Shown piece after piece: positions 44,508-57,900 of a stretch of DNA of 64,000 bases (its first letter is position 1; each line of letters starts with the position of its first letter). The DNA comes from Quillaja saponaria (Eukaryota > Streptophyta > Magnoliopsida > Fabales > Quillajaceae). The notes under the pieces were generated by a model that was not told where the DNA came from, did not search any database, and saw nothing but the letters and a program-made list of their open reading frames with translations. The position numbers were made by a program, and so were the translations under genes. The DNA is taken from assembly GCA_029379385.1 (NCBI GenBank), contig CM055618.1, positions 16,345,071 to 16,409,070 on the forward strand, in the 5' to 3' direction.

Positions 44508-47500
44508 ATGGTGAAACCGAGGTACTCTCGCTTAACAACTCGGAAATCGTCTTCTTCAACGCTTGTCCTCACTATGCTCGTCATGCTTACCTTCGTCATT
44601 CTCATTCTTCTTGGTCTCGGGTTTCTCTCGATTCCTAATAGCTCTGGTGGTGGTTTACCGAAAGCTAACGATCTTAGCTCTATAGTTCGGACGACTGCTG
44701 AGAGGTAGGTGGGATTCAATTCAATTTTCTTCATCTTGATTTCATTTCTTTTTTGTTGAAATTGGGCATTCTCTTCTCACTGTGATCTTGGTATTTTTTA
44801 TTTTATTTTTGAGTAGAAATGAGGAAGACGAGGAGGGAGGAGGAGAGCAGTGGGTTGAATTGATATCATGGGAGCCTAGAGCTATTGTCTATCATAATTT
44901 CCTGGTAAGTTTTGATTTTATTTTTTCTTTCTTCTTTTAGGCCTTAAGTACTTAATTTTTTTTTATTGTTAATTTATCGTTTTGCATAGCTGTTCTTAAT
45001 TTTTGTACTTATGTTTTTAGTTTTGGCCAGTACATATTGTTCCTTAATATGTATAAGATTCATGTACTATAACTGTAACTGAGAATTCAATATTGGAAAA
45101 GACATGCATATACATCCAAATTGAAAAAAAAGAATAAACTTTTTCTTATGGCACTTGAAGAACAAGGATAGCACATTTTAGAAAGTGCATTAAATGGACT
45201 CTTAGTCATTTACATGTCCAGATTTGTATATGACTTACTTATAAGAGGTGCGTATAAAAGGTTGAAATTAAATCTGATTAACAAGGAAGAAGAGAACCAC
45301 TAATAAAAAAAAAGAGAAAGTGAAAGAAAACACGTCCCTAAGATATTCAGCAGTAACCCCATCAGATGCAAGCGGATGATAATTAAATATAGTCAAGGTA
45401 TACTTGGTTACAGGAAAATGGAATTAAAAATAAGGGCTATTTTAAATAGGTAGAGATACTATCAAGTAAGAGGTTATTACATTTGGTTTACCCAGAAACA
45501 AGTTCTTTCCATGCTTTCATTTTTTTGTCTTCTTCTTTCCTACCCCTGAAGAAAAAAAGGTAGGGTATGAATGAGTTGCATTTTCTGTTAGTTTTATGTT
45601 GATGTATTAAATTTATGCAATCTAAAATTTTAACTCTTCACCCACTATAATTAAGCTGATTAATCTAAAAACACCAAAGGAGGATGCATTTTCTGTTGCT
45701 TCTCACTTAATGCTTGATCAATGCAACAAATTAATATACTCTAGAGTGTTGACTCTCCAAAACTAAAATTTGCCTGGTTACTATGAGCAGACCAAGGAGG
45801 AATGTGAGTATCTAATCAATATGGCGAAACCTCACATGCGGAAGTCAACAGTTGTTGATAGTGAAACTGGAAAGAGTAAAGATAGCAGGTTAGATTTATG
45901 TCGACCTTTCTCTATCACATTCACGTGTCTATTTGTGTTAACAATTGGAATGAACCATATATTCATCCCCTTTCTATTGTCCCTGCCTCCTACCCTAATA
46001 TTATGATCCTTAAGTTGATGTATTCCTATTGACAGAGTACGTACAAGCTCAGGAACATTTTTGGCTAGAGGGCGCGATAAGGTTATAAGGAAGATTGAGA
46101 AAAGAATTGCTGATTTCACTTTTCTACCTGTAGGTAAGTAGTTGAGCCTCCTACCACCTTTTATGATTTTTGTCTGTAAAAGGATTGTATTTCATTTACT
46201 GTACTTTCTGGTACAATTATTTTCTGGGGTTCCTTGTCTTATCATATCATTTGCTGTAAATTCAACAATTATCTCTCTTTTTTAATTTCTGTTCTTTTGT
46301 TGTTTGTAAGCACACCATTTCCTTTGGAAGCAATTCAGATGTAATTGAGAAATTTGATTAGTTAGATATATTATACATCTGTGTTGTGTGTGATACATAG
46401 TAAAGGTCTGCATGAGAATGAAATAGGTGGACGTGGAGTTGAGAAGTGTCTCTGCGGAAATGAAGGAAAGTGGATGAGCTCCATTTTGTTGCTTGTATAT
46501 CCGTATATATTCTCTGTATTCAACAAGGGAAAAAGAGATTTTAGAGAAAAATATTTCTTCTTTAGCATCAATAATTAACTGATTCCGGTATTATTAGGAA
46601 CTAAATATTTGGAATAAAGTTGAATCACGTAGCTGCATGGCTAGCTGTGCTTCTTTCATTAACATTGATGTTGGAGTGCTGCTGCCATGGCGCTACATCT
46701 AATGCATCACATCACCTCATCTAAATTATTATCTCCAGCTACCAGCATCATAGACATGGATGTTGGAAATTTTTCCCCCCATTGGTTGTTTTGTATGTAT
46801 GAGAACTTATTTCCCACCGAGAAAGGAAAGAAATAGAGCATGTCAAATTGCTTTTAACAACTGGCGTTTTTTTTCCCTTTTTTTTCAGTATTCCTCTGTT
46901 TTACGGGTATCTGTAATCTGCCATCAGACATTTTCTAAACTATTGCATAATATATATATGGCCACATCATACAGAGCATGGGGAAGGACTTCAAGTTCTC
47001 CACTATGAAGTTGGGCAGAAGTATGAGCATCACTATGACTACTTTCTTGATGATTTCAACACTAACAATGGGGGTCAGCGTATAGCAACAGTACTGATGT
47101 ACCTGTAAGTGACTTAAAGTGCCTTCCTCTTAACTGATCTTGATTCTGATGCATCTTGGTTAGGATGACAGGTGTTCATATCCTCTTTCTATAATGGTAC
47201 AGTACAGATGTTGAAGAAGGGGGTGAAACAGTGTTTCCTGCTGCCAAAGGAAATTTCAGCTCTGTGCCATGGTGGAATGAGCTTTCTGAGTGTGGAAAAC
47301 GAGGTCTTTCCGTTAAACCGAAGATGGGTGATGCACTGCTTTTTTGGAGCATGAAGCCTGATGCCACTTTAGATCCATCAAGTTTGCATGGTTAGTTATT
47401 ATTTTGTTTACTGGGCTGCTAGAACTCTCTAGTTCAAGTTTAATTGATGTCCGTGGTAACATATCTTCACTATTAGAGGAGATACCTTTCCCATGTATTT

Positions 47501-47636
47501 TTACTATGAATTCATCATATAGCAGCTTAATAATTAGTTTAGTGGTTTTCCTTGACTTGCAGGTGGTTGTCCCGTTATTAAGGGTAATAAGTGGTCAAGT
47601 ACCAAATGGATTCGTGTCAATGAGTACAAAATTTGA
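44508..47636 (+). CDS. P4H5: Prolyl 4-hydroxylase (2-oxoglutarate/Fe(II) oxygenase)
   Basis: Seven exons: 44508-44704, 44817-44904, 45791-45888, 46036-46133, 46975-47104, 47203-47390 and 47563-47636. All are GT-AG and in phase, giving 290 residues. A type II membrane anchor is visible (LVLTMLVMLTFVILILLGLGFL, about 19-40) after a short basic tail, as in Golgi/ER plant P4Hs. The catalytic domain has EPRAIVYHNFLT, the Fe ligands H180 and D182 in YEHHYDYF, the distal H266 in SSLHGGCPV and the 2-oxoglutarate-binding K276 in GNKWSSTKWIR. The enzyme hydroxylates proline in extensins and arabinogalactan proteins, preparing them for O-arabinosylation in the wall. The symbol follows the At2g17720 position; At4g35810 is the duplicate. 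It converges on aconitase across about 1.2 kb. Confidence 0.96.
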
Positions 47637-48883
47637 GTATGCCGCTAAAGGTAATTACAACTGCTTAATAATAAAGAAAATCTAACACAGCATTCTTTGT
47701 ATTATTAGTCATACTATTCTTATTTCGGTAGCTGCTAGTGGGTATCTGTTTCTTGTGTTTATGCTAGCTCCTTTGGACAGTATTTTGAATATTATATGAC
47801 TGTGGCAAGAGAAGGTTGCTTTCACAGTGCAATGTTTTTGATCAGGCTAATCTGAAAATTGGCATGCAGTTATAATATTTAGTTACATCCATTGCATCGT
47901 CATCTCAAAAATGATTTGTATTGACTCAGGTCGTAACAGGAATGTTCAAACTGTAACTCCAGTATTTATTCTGTCTTTGTTGTTTATTTGATTATACAGT
48001 CAAATTTGAAGCTTGGTGGCCTTGTTAGTATGTGAAATATTCTGCCATTGGTGCATTACGAATGGCTACTCATCACGTGAATTTGATTCTCTTCTTTGTC
48101 AGGTTTCAGGGGTTTTCATGTCATGTTGTACTATCTAAAACTCTCCTAGTCACCCCGATCCATACTCTTGAAAGAACCTTGTACTGGTAGTTGCGGCATT
48201 CTACACTTCTACTGTTCTGCGGCTGACAAATTTTTGTTCCTAGTCTTTTCCATGTTATATAATGAAAGATTGAAATATTTATGTGAATTACAAATATCGA
48301 GTGGTTTTGAAAATTGTAATGCTGAGATAAGAAATTATGGGCCCTTATATGAAATCGAGCAAAAGATGAAATTAATACATATCTATTTTGGAAATTGCCA
48401 ATGTGTTCTTCTCTTAATTGTTTTGTAAGCAACAATTAGTCAATTACAAAGATCCTAATGATTACTACACAGGCCGTTACTATAGAAGTACTCTTGTATG
48501 CTGCTAGAGATTCTAATTTGTTGCACAAGTGCTTAGTGCAATTAAAAGACGTCATACTATTCTCAATCCACAGAATTAAATAAGGTTCAATCTTTTTATA
48601 TCCAATCACCCTTAAAACTTTAAAAACCAGAAGATTGGAAGATATCATGGAATTTTCAATACTCAGAATTTAATACGGTACAAAATCTGTTTATAACCAT
48701 TCAACCTTAAAAGTTGAAACCCAGAATGATAACCACCATTAAGTTCCATGGTTTTATTCATACAACATCTGGGGTCTCTGAATTGATCAACGTCCTTTCT
48801 GCCTTGTGTACCATATATCTAGACAGAAAAAATCAGTGGAGAGCATGCAGTGACTCTGGCGTGCAGGCTCAGTTGTGGCTAAT
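47637..48883. other. Convergent spacer between P4H and aconitase
   Basis: Contains the two 3' UTRs. No further gene is seen; short open frames are unsupported. Confidence 0.5.
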
Positions 48884-51800
48884 TCAATGTTTAGAATTGA
48901 TCAAGTTTCTGATTACGTATTGCAAAATACCTCCGTGATTGAAGTAAGCAAGCTCCACCTGCAAAAAAGCAACCAAAAGTTCGGCAGCAATGACAAAGTT
49001 AAGCAACTGGAGCTAAACAGATCAGGGATGAAGAGAAAATACAAACGCGGTTTAATGTTACCTCTGTATCAAATCTTAGAGTACATGTAAATGACTTCCC
49101 GTTATCTGTAGTTACTGTGACATCTTGACCAGGTCTAATTTCACTCACACTACTAGGAAGATCTATAGTGTAACGTTCATGGCCAGTCAATCCAAGTGTC
49201 TCTGCATCTTCCCCAGGCTTAAAGCACAATGGAATGATGCCCATTCCCACCAAATTACTACGGTGAATTCGTTCAAAGCTTTTTGATATGACAGCTTTCA
49301 CACCCTGAACCAGTAGTGAATTGAAATATCATCAGAAAAGCAAAATGCAAGTGACGAAATTGATCAGAAAGAAAAATGGTATAAAGGATGTACAAGTAGC
49401 ATTGGTCCCTTTGCAGCCCAATCACGGGAGCTTCCACTCCCATACTCAGCGCCAGCCAAAATGATTGTCTCATGTCCCTCACTCTTGTATTTCTGTCAAT
49501 CAAATGGGGAAGCAAAACCATCAGTATTTATTGTATTTCATTGTGTAAGGAAGCAAGATGGTAGTAACTAGTTTTTCCCTGCAAGGCAGCCATGAGAGAC
49601 TTGTGGGAGATTCGGGTGTTAAAATATAAATCATACTAACAGCAGGGGTATTGCAGATGGATTGCTATGCAATGAATCAAAACATGACATCCTTGAAGTA
49701 GAAGGACAGAACTACGAATGGTTAAGTTCCTTTTACATATCAGTTCTGAAAAAAGATTTGAGAAATAGTTTGTAAAATCTCCATAATGTGAAATTTCAGT
49801 TAGAGTAAAACACAATTGCCAGAGTGCCAGCATTTCCTTTTAAAAAATTCAATCACAAGGTGTGAAATGTGTGTGTGGTGGGTGCATATGCACAAATTTG
49901 TATTTGTTTTCTTAAATTAGTAAATCGCATATGTAACGCACCCAGATCCATGATGTCATCTCTAATTTTGTTCTTTAAGGGAGGAGGTGTCATTAACTCT
50001 ATACGTCACTATATATTAAACTTATATGTAAGACGAGATCCCGAAAATTACCAGGGCAGCATCAAAGACAGTTAGTTTCTCGCCAGAAGGAATATGTATT
50101 GTTTTCGGTCCAACTTCTCCTTTTAAAAACTTGTTAACAATGCGAATATTGGCGAAAGTTCCCCGCGCCATAACCTCATCATTACCACGACGACTTCCAT
50201 AAGAGTTGAAGTCACGTCTGTCAACACCACGTTCCATAAGGTATCTCGCTGCAGGACTGTCCCTGTGGATGCTACCAGCTGGAGAGATGTGGTCAGTTGT
50301 AATACTATCTCCAAAGTTGAGCAAGCAGTAAGCATTCTTCACCCCATGAGGGCCAGGAGGAGACATGCTCATATCTTTAAAATAGGGTGGTTCATGAATA
50401 TAAGTTGATTTTGGGTCCCAGGAATAAAGTGTGCCAGAAGGCACAGATAACTGATTCCAAATGGGATTTCCTCCTGTGATTGCTTCATATGTGGCCCTAA
50501 ACATGTCTGGCAGGACACTTGATTGTACAACCTGAAGAAAGGAAAAATAAGAACAAACAACTTGCAGTCTGTTATCTGCATACAGAAGTCAAGCTTAGCT
50601 TGTTGGGCAACTTACATCTGCTACTTCTTCATTGGACGGCCAAATGTCCCTGAAAAATATCTTGTTCCCATCTTTCCCCAATCCAATTGGTTGAGTTTCA
50701 AAATCAATATCTACCTGCACAAATACCTAACAATTAGATAGGAATAGAGTTTCCAAGTGCATGCTTGCTAACAGCTTAAAGTCACAGTACCGTGCCAGCA
50801 AGAGCATAAGCAACAACAAGGGGAGGAGAAGCAAGATAGTTAGCCCTTGTCAATGGATGAACTCGGCCCTCAAAATTCCTGTTTCCAGATAATACAGCTG
50901 CAGCTACAACATCTGAAATATTTGGAAAAAGAGCTTAGAAACATCCTTAGTTTTAAAATCTAAACAAGCACTTCAAAAGAAGATACCCACCATGTTCAGT
51001 AATTGCAGATGCTACAGCTTCATCAATATCTCCTGAATTTCCAATGCACGTGGTGCATCCATAGCCAACTATGTAAAACCCTAGCTGGTTTAAATACTTC
51101 TGCAAGCCACTACAAAGGGAATATACGGCTTATGAATGTCAATTGATATTACTCACACAAATTTGAATTTTGTATGTGCATATATCTCTACTTTTTCCAG
51201 ATTCACAAGAATACCTCTTCAGCAAGTACTTGGTAACAACCCCAGAACCAGGAGCAAGACTTGTCTTAATCCATGGCTTCACCTAACATCAGATATTATA
51301 CAAGTTATTGAGCAACCAATTTATAGAACCATGGCATGAATTGCTAGTAAACCCAAACTCTATTCTGAACAACTAAAACCCTGATAATTTAGCAATGGAA
51401 TTTTAAAAGAATTCACATTGTGGTGCACTGAATAAATACTCTATTATGAAGCATGCACTTTCTTTTCTTTCTGTCTTGTTCTCTATCATTTCTTTCTTCT
51501 TCTCTCTCTTTTTTTTCCTTTGGGTGGATGAGTGGGTTGGGGTTATTGGGGAGAAGCCATTGCTTGCCTTTTAACAATTTATTAGGTTTAACCACAGAAG
51601 TAGGTGGAAAGCAATTTGCTAACCAACATCACGAACAAATGCTTGGCGATACCAAAGTTTCATTAAAGAAAAACAATGGAATATTCCTATCTCAAGATAA
51701 CAGTTCGTGTTGGACTGTGCACATATGTATGTGTCTATTACTTATCAAGACAACTGAAAATGATGGAACAATATAGGAAATGAAAGTGGAGATGTCCAAC

Positions 51801-54800
51801 CTCCAATCCTAATTCACAGGCCTTTTTAGCAACCAATGCGGCTCCAAGCATCACGCTGGGATTTGAGGTATTGGTACAACTAGTTATAGCAGCGATAACT
51901 ACATCACCGTGCCTAAGCTGTGCTGGAGACCCATGAAATGAGAACTCCACAACCTTACTCTGAGATTCTTTTGGTACAGCAAAACCCTGCAACAGTACAA
52001 GATGAATTAGCAGAATAGGAAGAAGGGTAAGGGTGTTACACTACAACTTATTATGGTTCCTAACCATTTGAAGAATGGGAAGCCCTACAAGATAACAATT
52101 TTGTGGTCAATGTAATGATTTTAAAAAAAAAACTTTCGGAGCACTTCATAAAGTCCATACCTTGAATCCAACTCTGTTGTCTAGGCATGCATGCCAATCT
52201 GTCTTCATTTCTTTCAGAGGGACTCGATCATGGGGTCTGCAAAAGAATTGATTCTTATGGCATATGATTAAAGACTAGAAATGCATTATTTAATCTTTAA
52301 GTGCATGCATGGCTTAAACATGCTTGGAAATTACCTCTTTGGACCTGATACACAGGGTTCCACATCCTCAAGATTCAGTTCCAGCTGAGAGGAGTACAGT
52401 CTATCAACTTGGGGCTACTTAGAAGCAAAAAACATAGTCAGACCCTGCCCCATTTTTTGATAGAAAAATAAAATCTGATTAATAGAAGAAAGAAAAGAAT
52501 ACAAGGAAGGACCCTGCCATTTCTAGATAGTAGAGCAATATACAATCCCAATTAAGTGGCATTCAAGTGTACCTCACTATAGTCCACAAACATCTTATTT
52601 GCTCGTAAGTAGGACTCTATCCTAGCAACCTGAAAGAAAATCACATCAGCATATACCGATAAAGAAACATCAGTTGTATCATAACTTAAATGTCTTACAG
52701 TTTCTTCACTTCTTCCAGTCAGTTTCAAATACTGTAGAGTGACATGATCCACGGGAAAGAAGCCCATAGTTGCACCATACTCAGGAGACATATTTGCTAT
52801 TGTGGCGCGGTCTGCTAATGACAACTCGCGCATGCCGTCCCCTGCATAAGTGAAGTAACAGGAGGAACATCTAAGATTAGATGAATAAGAAAATGGGCAG
52901 AAATAAACCAAAACTAAAGGAAGATGGATATGACAACATGAATGAGTTTACCAAAGAACTCCACAAACTTGCCAACAACCCCATGCTTTCTCAGCATTTG
53001 AGTTACTGTCAAAACCAAGTCCGTAGCTGTCACACCATCTCTAAGTTTTCCTAATAATTTAAAACCAACCACACCAGGGAGGACCATGCTCATGGGCTGC
53101 GTGCCAAAAAGAAACGTGAGTACATATAATACAGAACAAAGTGCACAGAACCAATGATATTTGTACAAACAACATGAAGGTCAGCATTGATCAAGAATTT
53201 ATAAGATGACGGGAGAATAGAAATTCATGACCCACCATGAATTGATTTAGTTTCCTACTCTCAAGTAGTTTTTTTTTTCAAGTAGCTAATGGTATTCCAT
53301 AATTAATTCTTTTACCTGGCCGAGCATGGTAGCTTCTGCTTCAATTCCACCAACTCCCCAGCCAGCAACACCCAATCCATCTATCATAGTTGTGTGCGAA
53401 TCAGTTCCAACAACACTATCTGGGTAAAGTATGCCATTTGTGTTGAACACCACTCTACCAAGGTATTCCAGATTCACCTGCATCACAGCATTACAAAACT
53501 TGACCCGTGAGGAATTAAATTCCTAGAAGATAACATAGTAAATTTGTCATTAAAGAAAAAAGAAAAAGCAGAGAGTAATTTACAATCAGACCATATATGA
53601 TCACCTTTTTATTTTTTATTTTTGCAATTACCTGGTGGACTATTCCTGACCCAGGAGGAACAACAAGCATATTGTGGAATGCATTTGAACCCCATTTGAG
53701 AAAACCAAATCGTTCGTTGTTCCTTTGGAACTCAAGTTCCATATTTGCCTGCACAGCATTTTCTGATCTTGCCACGTCAACTTGAACTGAGTGATCAATG
53801 ACAAGATCTACAGGAACCTGTGTTCATACAAACTCCAAAACTGATATCTCTAATATACACTCATAAAACTAAAAATAATAATAATAAATGCATACATGTA
53901 CTGCATAAGTTATCTCTGAAAGACTATAAAAGTTTCAATGATGAAATACTAGAAATGTTGAACTAATCGATTAGTGTACACGTGTATGTAGCTCACCAAT
54001 GGGTTAATTTTGTTAGAATCACCACCTAGTTTGTTCATTGCATCTCGCATGCAAGCAAGATCAACAACGGCTGGGACTCCGGTAAAGTCCTGAGAACCAA
54101 TTAAAAAAAACACAATCATTAACTCAATACAAAGCTAACATTTGATAAATTCCATGAAACAACATTTCTATTTTCTTTTTTTACCCATGTTGAAAAAATG
54201 TATATCTTTATAACACTCACCTGCAGAAGCACTCTAGCAGGCTTGAATGGGATTTCCACTTGTTTCGGAGATGTATTCTCCCAGTCAATAATCTTTTCAA
54301 CGTCATTACTCTTAACCTGAAACTTCATCGCAGTTACGGATTGCAGATTCAAGAAGTATCCTGATAGAGTAAGGAAGCCTATCTGCAACATTAACATAAA
54401 ACCCACCATCAAATCAAAGCTCCAAATCACATTAACCCATCCATCATAAAATCCATTCCAATAAAATGTGCAAATGGTACAAGAGGAAAATGAAAGAAAA
54501 TAACAAAGTCAGTGCATAGGATCTGAGTTTCCCTTATCCTATAGAATCCAAATAAACAGACTTTCGACTCCATTTAGATAAATAAGAATAGCATATACAA
54601 AAAAAAAAAATTAATAATAATAATAAATATAAATAAAAATATGAATATAAATCTTTGATTCCGAAATTTTCTCAGAAAACGATAGGAAAGTCATGGAAAA
54701 TGGAAAGGACTAACCGATTCTTGGATCGTTCAAAGCTGGCAAGCTGTAGTACTTTCCAAATTCACCACCTCCAGGCTTCTCAAGCGTCGTCAATATCTTG

Positions 54801-54929
54801 TTGAAAGGATTTTCACTAGCTGCAACCAATCAAACATGTCAAAGTGAAAAACAAAAACACGCTCCGAATTACACTATTCTTGAGGTTGGTAATAGGAAAC
54901 CAAATGAGAAACATGATTTACTTACCCAT
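48884..54929 (-). CDS. ACO1: Aconitate hydratase (cytosolic/IRP-type), with one apparent frameshift
   Basis: Twenty coding exons on the minus strand: 54929-54926, 54819-54715, 54382-54221, 54089-53997, 53817-53632, 53477-53316, 53096-52952, 52841-52699, 52629-52573, 52414-52335, 52236-52161, 51986-51801, 51282-51215, 51109-50991, 50912-50791, 50714-50616, 50531-50052, 49492-49394, 49304-49062 and 48958-48884. They give about 900 residues when one base is discounted (Arabidopsis ACO1 is 898). The 4Fe-4S ligands are C441 ([13 protein letters not shown]), C507 and C510 (GCTTC). Other signature blocks include [20 protein letters not shown] and [17 protein letters not shown]. The enzyme interconverts citrate and isocitrate. 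Exon 3 is one base too long at about 54326: after NCDE the frame runs into TAA, whereas dropping one base restores [10 protein letters not shown]. The start [11 protein letters not shown] lacks an obvious organelle presequence, so any mitochondrial form would need another start. Exon 1 is only ATG plus one base. Confidence 0.95.
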
Positions 54930-57900
54930 GGTTACACTTCTGGTTCCGTATCACTATGCTGAGCAGAGGAAGATGATCTGTAGCTGTGACTCCGATCCAG
55001 TGAGAAAGAGAGAGAGAGAGAGAGAGACGATGAGTCAGATAGGAGGCTGTGTTTGCGGATGGGATCCGTGGCCGCCACGTTGCTGTCGTTTTGTCAATAT
55101 TCCTTAGCTTATGGCAAAATAATTTGTGTTGAAAATCTAATTTCAAGTAGATTTTTTTTTTTAATTCTCACATAATAGGCCTGAAAGCCCCTTTATGGAA
55201 GTCCTATTTTTCTAGTAATATATATATATATATATATAATTTATACCATTACCATTTTGATATAAATAAGATATTAAAAAATCGTTATTTACTTATTAGT
55301 TTATATATATATATTTATACTTTTCATATTCAAATTTATATTTATATATTTTAATAATAAATATTTATTGTTTATAAAATTTTAATATAAATAAAAATAT
55401 TTAAAAAAATACTTATTGATAGTTTAAAAATCATCACTTTTTAATATATATACTTACGCACGCATTCAAGTATTTGTTTTTTAATAATATAAAAAATATT
55501 ATAATTATTGTATAAAATAGAAATAATGAGATTTGTTTTAGAAAATGTATTTTTAAAATAATAATAATAATTAATTAATTAAAGTTAACAATACGTAAGT
55601 TTTATGTTTTTTTGATTAATTTTTTTTTTTAATTATAGAATAAAGTTAGTAGTTACTAATAAATAATAAAATTTTAATTTTAAAAGAGTTCAATTTTTAG
55701 GAAGACGATGTCATCTTTTTTATTTGAATTAAAAATTATATTAAAAAGTTAGAAGACACTGTGTTCTGACTTTTAATATAGTAAGTCAAGTGACACTATA
55801 AAAGTGTTATAGTTTTTAATATAATAAATAATAAATATAGTATAGATATAAATATAAGTAGATAGATAATATAGATATAGAAATATAGATAGATATAGAT
55901 ATATATTTATTTATTAGAAAATAATTCAAATATATTTTTATAAATTTCAATTATTTTAGTCATAAATATAAATAAGAGATGGAGAGGAGACTAAGTTAAT
56001 GAGGCACTAAATCCTGAAAATATTTTAAATAACCCATAACTCCCACTCAATCTCCTCATAAATATGCTGCACCATTTCAATTTCTGTTTCAGTTGGAGAT
56101 GAAAATGTGCGCTCAAGTTTGTCAAAAGGTACTAAATCCGGTTTCAATCTCTAGGAATAAAGAAACAAAGCAAAATGGTGGTTTTCAAGGTTGTCAAATG
56201 CTCTCATAATTAGATTTTGCAAAAGAGAATAGAAAATAATTGAGTCATACTAACTAATTATTACTTAATAGTATTGAGATTTTTTTCGTTTTACATTAAA
56301 AGTGTTCAAACCGGACACTTTAAGTTGAGGAAAAATCATTTGAACTAAACTTCTAGTGATATAGTATTGACATATTTATTTAATTGTTGATGCTAATTCA
56401 AAAGATAACATGTTATGTCATTAACACTCTTGATAATCGATTCAACTAAAATGTATTATGTACTACTTATCTTCACGATATATATATCTTCAAAATTAAA
56501 AATCACAATAACCAAATCTCATAATCCAATTCTATTATGCACTTCATGAATGCTAGAGAAAGTTGAAGTCCAAAAATCTTCAGTTAAATTAGGTTTTCTA
56601 GAGAGCTTGATTAAATAATGCAATTTGTTTGACTTAGAGCACAACATAATCAAATAATAAGATATGGGATCATGTTTAGCTTAACCACCAATGGAATAGA
56701 ATGTACAAGAAAATACTTTTTTAATGGTCTTAAATTTTCTCATAACCACAAGCTTAGATTTTATTGCCAGAAGCATCCTCCACAGAGTAGGATTGTATTT
56801 TGATCATGCATAATATAGAATGCAGCAGACTTTGTGTCTCCTTAAAGCAAGGTAAATGCCCTCAAACAAAGGAACAAAAACAGTGTGACTTAAAACTCAG
56901 TGGAATGGGCAAACATGATATTGACATTACAACTTTCATTTTCTAGTCATAGGCATTTGAAGATTATCTCACCATATTTTTTTATTTTTTTTGGGGTAAG
57001 CTATCACACCATATCTTTGATAATTATGTTATAGCATTTTAAGCCACAATTTTAGAATAAAAAAAGATTGTGCCTTGTTAGGTTTGCTTTAGGTAACAAA
57101 TCTAGGAGCAGGGGAATTAGCAAGCTGACATGACAATTGTGGTTTGAAGCTACTAAATGTTTCTTCTCAGAAATCTTGCTTCATATGAAAGATAATTCAT
57201 GATCAAGCTATGAGAAATCTAATGATGGCAAAAATATGAATCGTGTCAAGAAATTATTTCAAAATTCAAATCAATTGATTGTGAACGGTCAAGATTAGTT
57301 ATTGATTCAGAACCTCAATACAAAATGCTAACAGTTAAGTATGTAGTAGACATATGGATATCAATAAAGTAGATAATATGAAAATGAGTTTTAATGAAAA
57401 TGAAATTGGTAGAGATTATCATTATGTTACTCCTAAAGCATGAAAGTAAATTACGGGCCGTTTGATATATAGATTGTAAAAGTTAGATTGACTACATTCC
57501 TAAGATAAATATAATTTGATGACCAAGATGCCAACAAAGATAAAATAGATGAAGTTTATTTGGTCAAAAACCTTTACAAATGAACAAGGAGCTATCTTGG
57601 GGTTTAAATATAATTACAAGAGATATAACTTAATGTAATTTCCTGGTAACTTTCTCTCATAAGTCATAACCATATCTAACTCCTTATAACATTTTACATA
57701 AAATTAGATAATTTTCAAATTACACAGATGAGATGTCCACAATACTCCAAAACATCTATGTGAATGACGATGAGACTTGACACAGACGTTTGCACTTAGC
57801 CTCCTTGCTTCATAAAAATTCGATATTTCAATTAATAAAATTTTAACAACCTTACATATAATTGATAAACTTGGTCTAAAATACGTCTATTTAAGCCAAT

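Noticed and set aside
51413..51776. Open frames within an aconitase intron
   Set aside because: Low complexity, CT-rich intron sequence with no known homologue.
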